Positions 35,495 through 47,760 of a stretch of 64,000 nucleotides of DNA are shown here, in pieces (position 1 is the stretch's first letter; every line of letters starts with the position of its first letter). The notes under the pieces were generated by a model, which made no database searches, was not told the origin of the DNA, and saw only the letters and a list, made by a program, of their open reading frames with translations. Source of the stretch: Megalonaias nervosa (lineage: Eukaryota > Mollusca > Bivalvia > Unionida > Unionidae); the NCBI GenBank assembly GCA_016617855.1, contig JAECUM010001075.1:85190-149189 (forward strand), written 5' to 3'. The translations under genes and the position numbers were made by a program.

Positions 35495-35523
35495 CTCCTT
35501 TCATCTTGATTGCGTACCATATT
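35495..35523 (-). CDS. 29-bp coding microexon of the same gene
   Basis: A long pyrimidine tract (TTTCTTTTTTTCTTCAG) precedes the exon, and the donor is GGAG|GTGAGTT. The 29 bases read NMVRNQDER plus two bases (AG). This fits the phase 0 exit of the exon at 61147-61274 and leaves phase 2 for the exon at 16308-16373, where the split codon becomes AGA (Arg). An exon of this size, isolated by 25.6 kb on one side and 19.1 kb on the other, is easy to miss by ORF-based annotation. The evidence is the quality of both splice sites and the exact phase bridge. Being 29 bp, skipping it would shift the reading frame. Confidence 0.75.
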
Positions 35524-35599
35524 CTGAAGAAAAAAAGAAATAAAGCAATTCAAATTTTCTTTAAATAAATGTTCCATTGAAAGAAAAAAATTCTACTTA

Positions 35600-36290
35600 A
35601 TTATATGTCTCACTTTCTCCATTGTATGAAAGAGATACATGTATGTTTTCAGTTTCAAATAACCTTGGTCATAAACTTGCCCAAAGGTCAAAGGGTGAGT
35701 AGGACTGCATGTATATAAAATGGCATGTATATAAAATGAGGACCAACATTCCCTGGCTTTAGGACTTATGATCATACACTGAACTTGACTAAAGTTTTCA
35801 AATGACCTTGTCCTTGTCTTAGGGTTACAGGGAGGGCAGGGGTGAATATATATAAAATGACCAAGCTTCCTCATTCTAAAGTCCAAGTGTTATCAATCCC
35901 ATAGTCTGAGACTTGTGAGCATATTAAAAAGAAAACCTTCAGCTAAAAACATAACCAAGATTTTCAAATGACCTTGTCTTTGCTAGCGGATCACAGGATG
36001 GTAGGAGTACACTGATATGAACAGTTGTTTTTCTTAAATCCGAATTCGCAGAGTTCTCTGATTCAACAGCACACATGTGACAGCTATTCCTCTCTGAGCC
36101 TTAGAATCAGGATGTAAAAAAAATAATAATTGAAAAGTTTACTAATATTTTCAAATGACCTTAATTTTGGTTATGGGAGGGTATGGTTGAATGTAGATGG
36201 AACCCCATACTTACTGATTATATAGTGCAAATATGAAAACAGCCTTTCAGAAGTTTGGGACTTATGACCATAACAAGAAAGCCAGAGTCT
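35600..36290. repeat. Diverged tandem repeat around 'ttcaaatgaccttgt'
   Basis: About four units of roughly 180 bp, each with 'ttttcaaatgaccttg' then 'ttagggttacagggagg' or a variant, then 'gaatatatataaaatg' and 'ggacttatgatcat'. Divergence is high. Confidence 0.7.
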
Positions 36291-36342
36291 GCATGTCTAG
36301 TCCATAATCAAAGCTTTGCTGGAAAACATGAGCTTGACCGTG

Positions 36343-38238
36343 CGTAATGTGGTGAATTTTGAAGACTTATTGAAACTTAATGTTGAATAAATTGTGCATT
36401 GAAGTTATCATAGTCAAGCCGGAAAGGTCTTGAGAAAGTTCACTGATATTTCTCTTATTTCATCTCTGAAACATAAAAGGGTCTACGTTTAAGCTTCAGT
36501 GGAATTGACGGAGTCATTGTAATGGTATAGTGACAGAGAGTACATTAGAATTATTGACCATATTGGTTGGAGGAGACTTTATGTCAAATAATTGATCATC
36601 AAAGGAAAGCTAATTGCAGCATATTTTAGGCTGTTAAAATCTGATGAAAGACATGATTATTTTGGGGGAAGGTTTAGGAACAGTTGTTTCCGATTGGTCA
36701 GGAAACCTTAAGGCATACACTTTGGGAGACTGAGAATTTATAGGAGCAACTTTAGACAAATTTCTTTAGTCAAGAATCTTGCTTGGGAGAAGTCAGATTG
36801 ACTCCGTGGGAACAACAGAATTGTTTCCCTCATTAACGAATAGGGGCCAGATAGCTGTCTTGAAAAGGGAAGGACAGGCTATAGTGCTAGGACGCACGGT
36901 TTGTGTGGAAAGAAACAGCATTAAGGTACGCAGTTTTAGTTTCCATATAATATTTCATTTCATTTGTTTGGTTTTATGCAAATGTGTTGATATGCTTATG
37001 ATTCATGCATGTATTGTGTATTCATTTCGTAGGACTCTGTTGATTTGTTAGAGTGTTATGCAATTTAATTTCTTAATTTAACAGTTATTAGTTCATTGAT
37101 AGAATTGATGGATTGCATGTAATCAAATATTCAATGTGTAGTATTTCATAGGGATTTATGATGTAATCCAAAAGAATGTTCAAATATGCAGTATTTCATA
37201 GGGATTTATGAATTAACCCTAATATGCAGATGTGTCATATTTCTTATGATTACATTAATGAATTGATTCCTGTGTAGGATAATACTGTTATCGTGAGTTA
37301 ATGACAATTGTATATTTATATACGATTTTTTAATGCTTAAATGATCTTGCAGGTTATTGGTTACTGTAGCTAGATTTAGTGAATATTATGCCATAAGTAA
37401 TTGAGCATTCATCTTATTGAACAGAATTGACTAGTCATATGAAAATAAGACATATAGTAATGTATGCTGGTATATACAGCAGCATTTGTCTGTATAGAGC
37501 ACATGGTAATTTCTAATAAATTGCCGTGAAGCAAGGGCAATGAACTGCCGAGCTAAGGTCATTTGTGCTAAATATAACGGTTGTACTTTACCACGAATAC
37601 ATAAGTCTGTATGGACAGTTATTCGTTAATATCACATTATGTCAGAATTTATGCAGTGTGAATTGCTAATCTGAATACGAACAAAGAGAGTTTATATATA
37701 TATACAGATAAGTGGTGAAACATATCTAGCTTGAGCCATACTCTTGTATTTAAGGGAACAGTTTATACCCTCCCAAGAGAAAAAGGAAACCCGATGGGTC
37801 AGTCAAAGGGGGAAGTCCACATCTAAGAGAGGTCGGAATAATCAGGGTCAGAAAGGGGACCAAAGCGTACACATTAGACATGGAAAAACAAGACAAGAGG
37901 AGACAGATGCTAGGTGATGCTGTCTAGCATGGAAATTGTACTCTCTAATTCACTACTTGTAATATGATGTAAATTGAACACTGCAACTAAATTCCATCAA
38001 TGTAAATCTGATGGACTGAAAAGAGAAATTTTGGTTATGTATTAATAAATTAAATTTATTTTTATTTATTGGTAAAGGGGGCTCATAGTTGTTTATTTCT
38101 TTCAATAGCCTTGCTCAGTTATCTGTTAAAATTCCATCTATCCATCCACACTGGGCAATAACACCGTGGGAGGTCATCCCCTAGTTAACGATTGCCAAAT
38201 CAATAAAAGGGGCTTTATTGTTTAAAACCCCTGTTACA
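36343..38238 (+). mobile_element. Solo LTR C, 1896 bp, exact 5-bp target duplication
   Basis: Begins CGTAATGTGGTGAATTTTG, where the first base is C instead of the usual T, and ends CCCCTGTTACA. It is flanked by ccgtg at 36338-36342 and 38239-38243. Inverted CCAAT box at 36693, splice donor TTAAG|GTACGCAG at 36926, purine-rich block 37770-37900, AT-rich polyadenylation-like stretch near 38040, and end block 'ctgggcaataacaccgtgg'. It has no coding capacity beyond a 90-codon open frame at 36779-37051 that crosses the donor. Related to B1, B2 and D but a separate subfamily. Antisense to the host gene. Confidence 0.85.
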
Positions 38239-38424
38239 CCGTGTGTCAAAAGGTTGAGTGAGCACATCATGGAATGAATTGTCTCAGCTTTATAATGATT
38301 CATCTAAACTATGAACTAAATCCATCAAGGGTTTAGTAAATATAAGCAAACAAAACACAAATTTTCTATGGCTCAGATCTTGAGCCCAAGGTCAATGGGA
38401 CTAAGATGTGTATCACAAAATGGG

Positions 38425-38640
38425 GCTAAGTGTGTGTGTGTGTGTGTGCGTGATTTAGATTTTTAACATAGCTTTAACAATTTTCAGTCAAATCGCTACA
38501 ATGTCTACAGTGTGACAGTTTATAGTGATGTTTAGCACTGAGGCATCATGCCACAGACATGTTGCATGATGTCCCACCCAGTCCCATTATCCTGACACCA
38601 GGCCCACCAGTCCTAACACAAACCTCTTAAAGCTGAGCCC
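38425..38640 (-). mobile_element. SINE family 2, 5'-truncated, with (GT)n at its 3' side
   Basis: (gt)n at 38430-38449 is followed by 'tttaacatagctttaacaat', 'gctacaatgtctacagtg', 'catcatgccacagacatg' and 'cctgacaccaggcccacc'. The tRNA head is missing. The (gt)n, which is (CA)n in the SINE's own direction, is the element tail. Confidence 0.85.
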
Positions 38641-38643
38641 CCA

Positions 38644-38785
38644 TATCATGCCCTTGTTACTGCTGATGTAATGGTAACCATATCATACCCTTGTTATTGC
38701 TGATGTAATGGTAACCATATCATGCCCTTGTTATTGCTGATGTAATGGTAACCATATCATGCCCTTGTTATTGCTGTTGTCATGG
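38644..38785. repeat. 37-bp minisatellite, about 4 copies
   Basis: 'tatcatgcccttgttattgc' + 'tgatgtaatggtaacca' repeated every 37 bp, abutting the truncated SINE. Confidence 0.92.
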
Positions 38786-39349
38786 AATGAGCATGGTCTT
38801 TTTAACAAATTTTTATTAAGCTGTGTCAAGAAATATGTTATTTAGTAAATATGCCGTTGTTAGGAGATCTGGATAAATTTTACAAACTTGTATGTAAAAG
38901 GGAATTAGCAAAAACATTCAAAATATTCTATAATTATTCTCTGACACTTGCATTGTTATATATTTTTGTGCATTTGTTGTACTCAGTTGTCAACAGAACA
39001 CAATAAATCCATTTCAAAATGCCAGTTTTTTCTGTTCCTTCTCATCTGATTAGCTTTCTCCCAGCACAAGTCACAGCAACCCATCTGATGCAAAACCTTG
39101 TCCCAAACTTAAATTTCAAATAAACTTCCAAATGTAAATAACTATCAGATTCAAACACCAACATTTACAAAGGCACACAGCTTTCATAATACAGCTAATA
39201 CTTTTTTAAACATGCTTTCAAAACCAACAAAGAAAATCAAAAGAACAAGAATTAATCTCTAATATTCCAATGGTTTTCTCATTTAACACCACCAATCCCT
39301 CTACTTTTTTACACATATATGTATGACTATCACCATGCCCTTGAGTTCA
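38786..39349. other. Intron, no feature recognised
   Basis: Nothing supportable seen. Confidence 0.4.
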
Positions 39350-39650
39350 GTTGTATTTGATTACACACTGGCAGCATCATTTGAACACACCTGAAAGGCT
39401 TCATGTCAGAAATCTCTCTGCCAAGTTTGGTTAAAGAGGGTCACATGGTTTTTGAAAGAAATCTGAAAATAGCAAATGTTGATGGGTACACAATGAACGA
39501 AACATTACAGGGCCACATCATATGTTCATAACTGTGCTCTCCATGAAGTTTGATTGAAATTGGTTCAGTGGTTTTAAGAAGTTGAAAATAGAACATGATA
39601 ACTGATGACACACACCATACCATATTATAAGCTCACACGGCACAATGGCT
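39350..39650. repeat. Dispersed repeat R, long unit
   Basis: 'ctgccaagtttggttaaaga', 'ggtttttgaaagaaatctga', 'gatgggtacacaatgaacg', 'attgaaattggttcagtgg', 'aagaagttgaaaatag' and an end 'ataagctcaca'. This shows the full right half of the repeat. Confidence 0.75.
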
Positions 39651-40737
39651 AGGTGGGCTCAATACTAATAATATCAGTATTATTTCTGGTCCCTATAATG
39701 CTGCACAAAAGATATAAAGATTCTATAACAAAAATGTCAACTGTTTGAATATTCAGCATCAATTGTTCAGTCCCAGTGTACTGTGCATCCTTTTAATTGA
39801 AACCCCAAAACAGTTTCAAAATGAAACATTGGGCATATGGTACATATGACAAGTTGTCTTCACAATAGGTAATAAGTTTTATACCTTCTAATTTTTCATG
39901 TAATTTCATAGAATTCATACTATTTCTTTAGTCCTTTAGTTTTTCATCTAAAGAACTTCTGCATTTAAATTCCATAGTTTTCAATTTAGCAAAGAATTGG
40001 ATAAAAATGATAATCTTCCAATGAATACTTTACCTGTAGCTATCTGTACACCTGAGGACTTAATTAAAAGCTTATTTAAAATTACATACTTTACAGTACA
40101 CTGCAAATGCATCATGTCCTTAGATATATCACACTGGATAAAAAGTGAATTTCACTTATCCCTTTGAATTCACAGCCACGTTCAGATTCAACTGTTCTCA
40201 TCCCGAGTTACTCATAATGTATAGAACATTTCCCTGAATAGTATTTCATTGACGTTTTTTCTCAAAATGTATGAACCACACCAAGTGGAATAAATTCCAA
40301 GCTGAAATGCATCATCCTGTGATAGGAGTGGATCTCAATCTAAAAACCTCCCACATTCAAACATTCATGAGGCCATTGATTTATGATACCATGTTGGAAA
40401 TGTCTTTGAAAGTAAGAGGTAATAGAAAAAAATCATAAGTAGTATATTTGTTTGTTTGTTCGAGACCCCCCTGGTTCTTAACTGCTGTAAATTTCATGAA
40501 TAACACACCCTGTATACTCTTTATGAAAATGTAACTCAAGTTCAAAACTTTTGAGATTAAATTTAATACAAAGCTTAAAGTTAAAATGTTATGGCCAAGT
40601 GAACCAAACAATACAAACTGTTTCCTATAACCTAATCAACCCTTTAAACATCATACTGACTTCAGTTATTTTGACATAATATTTTTGAGTCTGTGTTTTT
40701 TGTTGACATTTGGGTAATCAGTATTGATTGCTCAGAA
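39651..40737. other. Intron, no feature recognised
   Basis: Nothing supportable seen. Confidence 0.4.
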
Positions 40738-40933
40738 TACTGTATATACTTGTTTAAAAATTTAGTCCGATTGCAAAGCACACAGACCCAGATCTGCCCA
40801 TGCATAATGTGCCAGCAGATCTGGTCTTTGCAGTTTGTAAGGATTAATCAACTAAAACAAATACAACAGTATGCAATAGCAGGGTCTATGCTGTTTGCAT
40901 TTGGAGTTGACTTATAAGTGAGTATATACTATA
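40738..40933 (+). mobile_element. Palindromic MITE copy 9
   Basis: Left end actgtatatacttgttta, right end cttataagtgagtatatact. Hairpin 1 retained ('cagacccagatctgccc' / 'agcagatctggtctttgc'); part of hairpin 2 is deleted. Confidence 0.87.
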
Positions 40934-41489
40934 GTTCGTATTTCTTCAGTTTTGACATCTGGAACTAATTGAGACTGTACAAAATTTTTTTAAAAGCCTA
41001 CCTATAGACCTGACATTTTTAAAGCATGTTGCAGGAAACAGGGACTTTGTTGTTTTACTTGGCTATAATAGATGAAACAAGCAAAGAAAATCCTCAATTC
41101 TAACTTTAGTGTAATCAGATATGTAAAGTAACAGTTTTGGGATGTTGAGCTGAGTTTCATGGTAAAAAAATGTAAAGAATGCCAGGCCAAGACTATGACA
41201 GTGATACCATGTTACCTAAAAAAATATGATATTTAATATTTATATTGTACTATCATCTATAAAATTTATTAGGTCATCAGAATTTAATTGAAATACTCAG
41301 ATAATAAACTTTTTTATTTAAAATTCTCAATTTCACAGGCTAAGACACAAACAAATCCAAATCATTTTGAAATTGTGTGAAAATTCTTTTAAATTAAGGC
41401 TGTTTTTAGCAAATGCATGTTTCACATCAGCAGTACACTTTATCCAACTTATTTTCAATATAATACTGTCCAAAGAATGAGTCAGCATG
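40934..41489. other. Intron, no feature recognised
   Basis: Nothing supportable seen. Confidence 0.4.
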
Positions 41490-41900
41490 AGTAGTGTGAA
41501 CAGCACATTACATGCCCATTTCTCAGTAAATATAATGACATTTGTATACAGAAACTTTTCTCTTCTTTCCATCACAGTTAACATGACCTTTGATCTTTTG
41601 ATTCCAAAACTAACAGACCTCTTCCTTACCCCAACAGTTGCAGTCATCCAGATGTGCTCAACTAGAGTTATTGTGCATGAACTATTTTTCTTTCTAAATC
41701 AAGTGACCTTGGTCTTTGACCTTTTTGCCTCAAATTCAAAAGGATTCTTCCTTATCCCAAGTACAAGATATCCACAAAGTTCAGTAAAATAATGACTCAT
41801 AATGGGAAACTAAGTTACTGTGCTCAACACATGTTTATTTTTCAGTCAAAGTGACCTTGAACTGTAAGCTTTTAACCCCCCAAATTATTAGTGTTCCAGC
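41490..41900. repeat. Dispersed repeat with 'tgacctttgacc'-like motifs
   Basis: 'catgacctttgatctttt', 'aagtgaccttggtctttgacct' in pieces and 'aaagtgaccttgaactgt' recur with about 140-bp spacing, plus 'cttccttaccccaac' / 'cttccttatcccaag'. This type of repeat is widespread in marine invertebrate genomes. The motif resembles nuclear-receptor half sites spaced by one base, which may be coincidence. Confidence 0.65.
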
Positions 41901-43669
41901 TGTGTGGGAATGAAACTCATGGATGTGACTCAGATGTAAAGAAAACCTTATAAAATTATATACTATACCTTATGGCACGTGTATACAAATATAATCCATA
42001 TTTTATACCTAATATAATCATAATTATTGCTTAAACCTTGTACACGTTTCCAACATTTAAAACTCATTTTTCTATAAACAAAATATTTCTGTTCTATTTT
42101 GTGGGATACATTCATTGATGCATAACATTTAAATATTTATGTAAAATTTTGATTTGAGAGTTCAAAATATTGACTTCCATGTAAGTAAGTAAATTTTAAT
42201 GTGAAAAAATTGATTTAAAATAAGTAAAATGTCATTTCAGCAGAAGTTACACCAATAACATGCAGTACTGTGTGATAAACCATATACAGAGAGAATCAAA
42301 ATGTTGTGACAGAAAGAAGTAACATACCTGTAAAATGAGGACCTAAAAGTGAATAAATCCAATGAGGACCATTCAATTTTATTTGACTTGGCCAGGTATA
42401 CAGTCTACACTGTTTTGGATTATCAAGTTTACTCTCACAAACATTGGGGAACAAACGTCTGTGAATTATTGATTGTTTCTGATAATGAAAGTGGCAGGGC
42501 AAACAACTTGTACTTTTCATCACCCAACTGACCACACAGACAGCAGGATACTATACCAGCCTATAAATAAACTCATCAGAAAAAGTGCTGCAGTCTGGCA
42601 TGAGGTTATGGGGTTTGCTTTAATGTGGATGCTAGAGAAATTTATTGGGCTTACCTAGTCCCTGCTGTATGCTATACTTGCACTGTTGTAGGGTGGCTGG
42701 TTGCAGTTCAGTGATTCACTGTCTGTAATAGTCCAATATCTATGCTCTGGCAATAAATGTACCAGTAAGCTTGTCCATTGTCTGACCAAGGGGTGAAGAA
42801 GTAAAGCATACTTTAAATTGTTTCATCCAAAACATCTCACTGTCAGAAGATATACATGGTTTTTGAGCTGAGCCATTTATCTGCACAACCTGTAGTCTGT
42901 ACAATAAACCTAACCAAAATGCCAACAAATCAAAATTTCATGTGCATGAATACAATATAGTTGTATGCTTCAAGATTCATCCGAAATGAAGGCACATGGG
43001 AACATTTTATTTAACAACACTGAACCTACTGGACTAATTTTGTTCTCGCCTGTCATTTAGCAAAGTGTTGTACTCTGAGGCATATCCATCCACAAGAATG
43101 CAGGCTTCAATACAAACTTTAAGCCAAGTCACTGAAGCACAAAATATAGGTCATACTGACCAACTTTGGTGGGAATTATTACGATCACCTGGAGGCATCA
43201 AGACAATATTTGTAATCCTACAGGAAAGCAGTACATGGGGATTCAACTTTACCATACAAAATTTAAGCAAAGGTAAGAAAGATAAATGGATAGAATGATT
43301 CAGTATGAGTTGTCAACATGTCAATAAGATCATTTGTACACTGGATTAAAAAGATGCAGCAACTTTTCTATCCTATCACACTATCTACTTCTTACTTTGG
43401 CAGGTAAAGTAAATTTACAGACCTAAATGAAACAGACACAATAACAAGCACGATAGATTAAATTTTTAACAACTCTATTAGAAATAACTACTGAACATAA
43501 TCCAATACTTCATACAAGATCACATCATTTAAAAACTGCAGGTATGCCACATGAAGCATATGGAGATGTATATTCCAAAATAGGCTGTAAAATAATGGAA
43601 AAAAATCTCCAGGTAACCCATCCTGATCAAGATTTCCCTAAACAGCCAAATGCAAGAGCAGGTGGCCCA
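41901..43669. other. Intron, no feature recognised
   Basis: Long stretch with no repeat or exon I recognise; splice-like motifs near 42320 and 43540 do not give usable exons. Confidence 0.4.
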
Positions 43670-44533
43670 GAAACCTGGGTCAGCAGAATGTTCTCAACAA
43701 AAATGTCTTTCAGTGCATTTGACTTCATCTGTTATGAAAACAACTGTTTCAATGTTTCTTTTTTTGTATCTTCATCCATATTTGAAACATTTCGTTTGTT
43801 CAATATTTTAAAAGACTTTAACATATCAGGATGCTTTTTTGTCAGAGCTGGTCAAATTTTATTAAGGGTTTTGACATAAAGTTGTTTAAATGTGTTTTCT
43901 TCTCTTATTTTTAGTAATGTGACTACATTTGATTGTGCATTGGCATCATTTACACAAAGCTTGAAAGCCCTTCAGTTAAGTTCTTTTAGAGAAGCCATTT
44001 AAATATTCTTATATTTTTAGTAATTATAGCCATATTTGATAGCAGACTGGGCATCATTTGTACAAATCTGAAAACTCTTTATGCCAGAATAATTTGTCAC
44101 ATTGTGGTCAGATTCCTCTCGATTGGTATTCAAGAAAAAGTCATTTAAATGTTTTCTATTCATTGTAACAGTGGCTACAATTGATGGTTGATCAGCACAA
44201 TTTTTAACAGTCTGGAAGCCTGCATGTAAAAATGCTTTCTGTCAAAATTGGTTGAATTCTGCTATGTAGATTTTGTGAAGTTCTTTAAAAGTTACATATT
44301 TTTAGTAATGGCCACATTTGATGGTAGAACAGCACAATTTCTACAAACTTATTGGTTTCAGGCCAGAATACTGTTGAAATTTGTCAAAATTCATGAATAA
44401 ATTATTGAGTTTAGCAATGGCAAGCATATCTGGTGGGCAGATTGGCATCATTTGTAAAAATTTAAAAGCCCTTAATGCAATGATGCTTTCTGTCAAATTT
44501 GGTCAACTTCTGTTGAGCAGTTTTTAATATAAG
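43670..44533. repeat. Dispersed repeat R, about five diverged units
   Basis: Units contain 'tcatttaaatgttttct', 'tagtaatggccacatttgat', 'ggcatcatttgtac', 'tgaaagcccttcag', 'tttctgtcaaatttggtc'. The array is cut at 44533 by LTR D and resumes near 47470. Confidence 0.8.
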
Positions 44534-47417
44534 TGTAATGGTGCAAAATTTTGTGAACATAATTTCACAGTACATTCTGTCACGGTCAGCATGACACGTA
44601 ACCATTAAGACTGACATATAGGCTAGGCTTGTAATAAATCTTTACCTGCGAAGAATGGGATATATTTTTTGGAGGCATAAGTGAATTTTAATTAGAATCC
44701 ATTTGATAAAGGTCAGGCAGATGGAATAGAGGCCAATGTTAATGTAAGGTCAAATAGTAGAAAATGACAGAGTTGAGACAAGCCAGAGAAAATTTGGGGA
44801 AATCTTGGGCCATTTGAAACAGATGTCATAAAATGATCATTTCCAGAATAGGTATTAATAAGGGCGAACTAAAGAGGTTTATTCTGAATTTGATTGGAGT
44901 GTTAACATTTTTTGGCAGTTAGAGAAAGTAATCCTGATTGGCTAAGCTAAACTAGGGTGTGTGTGTGTTCCTAGACAGAATTCAAGGTTGTAAGAAATTC
45001 CCCTCATAAAATCTGTCAGTCTAAGTTCAGATGGAAGCCAGAAATTAACTCTGAGGAAAATTAATGAGTAATTTCTCTCATTAAATAAAATGTCCAAGGG
45101 ACGGGGGGGGGGGTCTGGAAATTTGAGAGACCCAGAGTCAGGCAAGAGACATAGGGAATTCTCTGATAATAAGTGAGCAAGGGCTCAGGAAGGTACAAAG
45201 GTATTGTCTCAATTGCGTACAGTATGTTCATTGGTGTTAAGTTTGCAATTATCTGTTGAATTTATTTGTTTTAAATTCATGCTACAATTTTCATTGAGTT
45301 CAGAAGTTAATTGTTTGCCTTCATTTGCCTTTAGTGTTAGATGACTCATACATTCTAGGATGTCATACAATATTTCATTGACATGAATGTACTTGGATTA
45401 CCTGGATTTAGGGATTTGTATGTAATAGAAATGATGTATTGAAGGAATTTCATGCATTACCATGATACAAATTGTGAGAATTTATTTACGTCTTAAATGA
45501 AGTGTAGCACGTATGCTAAGAATTGATTTTTCTATGTCTATGTCCATGAATCGCTAACTAGCAAAGTAATTTAGCTGAGTCAAGGATGAAGTCCATTAAT
45601 TCATTAATGTAATTAAGTTGTGAATTCTTTTCAACCATGAATCGATGGTGTTAGCATTAAGGATGCATGTTGACCAATATCATCAGCTAGTGATTTACAG
45701 CCCACAGGGATGCAGTAATAGTTATCAAAGAGGTTTGATTATGTCATGGTTCCAGCATGAATGCATGGAGCAGCTAGAAAAGACGTTAATTTATAGTAAT
45801 AAGTTTGTGAATGTGTATTAGGTTGTGAACTGACCATACATTAGTTATGCTGAATTATAATTTACTACAGTGGTCCCCCTCTTATATGGCCACCCCTTCT
45901 GCACAGGGAATTTGATTTGATTTAATTGGTACATACATAATTCTCTTTCCATTTGCTCTATTTTCCCACTGCTGCTGAATAACCTCCTTATCTGTTACGA
46001 CAGTGTTTATTTGAGTCTTTTCAACATAAAATTGTTTTTTTCGAGTCTTTTCTACATAAAATTGTTCGGCAAGTCCCCCCTCCCCACCTCACCCGATGTC
46101 GGTGAGTAGAAGAACCGACTTTCTTCTAAAATAATACATCTCCGTTTACATGATGACATGTTAATGTTTGGTAATGATTTATTTGGATGTTGCTAACTTA
46201 TGCGATTTAATTATGCAGACGAAACTTTTGTTGAGTGGACGAAATGCCTTTTTCATAAAGCAATAAATGTGTTGTCACATGATTTTTTGATCTTTGTCTG
46301 GCACCCTGTTTTGTTCAAGGTTAATTTCTCTGTGTGTATGCTAATGCACAAAATCTATTTTCAGCCTATGCTGACCTCGTTATGATCTTGACAATTACGT
46401 CCAGTTGTAATCATCAAAGAGAAGAACTCGACAGATGTGTTAAGCCCAAAACTCTATCATAACATTGTTGAGCCCATTTCCTTTAAACATCGGCTTTTAT
46501 AGACAATGATATAATATTAATCTTAGTGTTACATGTACTTTAGTCAATACTTCTATCAGTAATGGAAACTTGACACTGGGAGATATGTATTGACGACAGA
46601 GATAATCTGATTACTTACCTTACGTCACGATATGAATTATAATTATTAGTTCTGGATACATTTGAAATAAAAAGTGGCCACTTGTGAGGGGAACATCTTA
46701 CATTTTTTTACTAATATGCTGGCTGCTGGTTGCGTTAGAGGGTGGCCATTCTTAAGGGGTACTTTTGAATACAAACTTGTCAGTGCCAAGGGATTCTGGC
46801 CATAAGAAGCTGGTGGCCGCTGGTCGGGGGGGCCGTTCAAGAGGGGGACTACTGTACATCTGATTTGAAAAGAGTGGAAATACTGTTTATTTAGGTTGAG
46901 TATTATATTTATTTGAAAGAAAAATAGCTCCATACTCATATTGCACAGTGGAAAAGAGTACAGTCTACAACCAAGATGGTTGGTGACCCAAAGAGGTTAA
47001 AGGAAGAGAGAGAGAAGGAAAAGAAATATGGCAATGCCCACCTATCACCAACAGTGACTTGGAATAGACCAGAAGCAACCAAGTGATGCTGACATGCTGG
47101 CAATTTGAGTTGAGTCAGTAACTCAATTTTATAATGAAATCTGTTTTATTGGTGTAACAGAATGGCTAAATGAATTTCGCATAAATTTTATAACTATCAA
47201 TCAAATGCCATGCTCAATTTCATTTTGTTTATGTAGTTGATTGAATTGTTATATTTTACATATGAGGGACTTGTGTTGTTCTATTCTATATCTCTGCTAT
47301 TCAATCCCTTAATTTATTATTTTATTTTATTGTTTACTAGATCCAGGCAATAACACCATAGTCAATCATCTAGATAACACCATGGTCAATCATCTAGATA
47401 ACAACAACCAAAACACC
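44534..47417 (+). mobile_element. Solo LTR D, interrupted by a DNA transposon
   Basis: Starts TGTAATGGTGCAAAATTTTG, close to the B start. Inverted CCAAT box (gattgg) near 44936, donor ACAAAG|GTATTG at 45201, purine-rich block 46975-47030. The end block 'caggcaataacaccatag' has an internal 24-bp duplication ('caatcatctagataacacca'). ataag occurs just before the start (44529-44533) and at 47418-47422; without the 987-bp insertion the length would be about 1.9 kb, as in C. The inferred end is ...CACC rather than CA, so the right boundary is uncertain by up to about 25 bp. Antisense to the host gene. Confidence 0.72.
45868..46854. mobile_element. pogo/Tigger-like non-autonomous transposon, 987 bp
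   Basis: Ends CAGTGGTCCCCCTCTTATAT and its inverted partner CAGTAGTCCCCCTCTTGAAC, matching at 15 of the first 16, are flanked by TA on both sides (45866-45867, 46855-46856). Subterminal inverted words such as 'ggccaccc' recur near 46676 and 46743. No transposase frame is visible; the longest open frame has 61 codons. The family is assigned from the terminal motif and the TA target. Confidence 0.82.
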
Positions 47418-47459
47418 ATAAGGGGTGGGAGATCACACATCATCACCACCTGCTGACAA

Positions 47460-47760
47460 AGATGTTTTTTTAACAGTTTTGCTGTTTTTAGTAACTGTGA
47501 TGGCAGTTAGGCATCATTTGTACAAATTAGAACCCTTGATGCCAGGGTGCCTCCTACCAAATTTGTCTAAAACTGATCATTAGGTTTATGAGAAGTTGAA
47601 AACAGCAATTGATGACAGTTGAATGATGTGTGATAGAGACATGGCACTACCATAATGACAGATGCATGACTCTCCCGTAATGACAGATGTATGGCCCTAC
47701 CATAATGACAGATGCATGGTTCTGTTATAATCTCAACTGGCCAAAGGGCAAAAATTTAAT
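47460..47760. repeat. Dispersed repeat R with 27-bp tandem near its end
   Basis: Continues the R array cut by LTR D ('tttttagtaactgtgatggc', 'ggcatcatttgtacaaatt', 'ttgatgccagggtgcc'). At 47640-47720 'ataatgacagatgcatg' recurs three times with a period near 27-30 bp. Confidence 0.75.
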
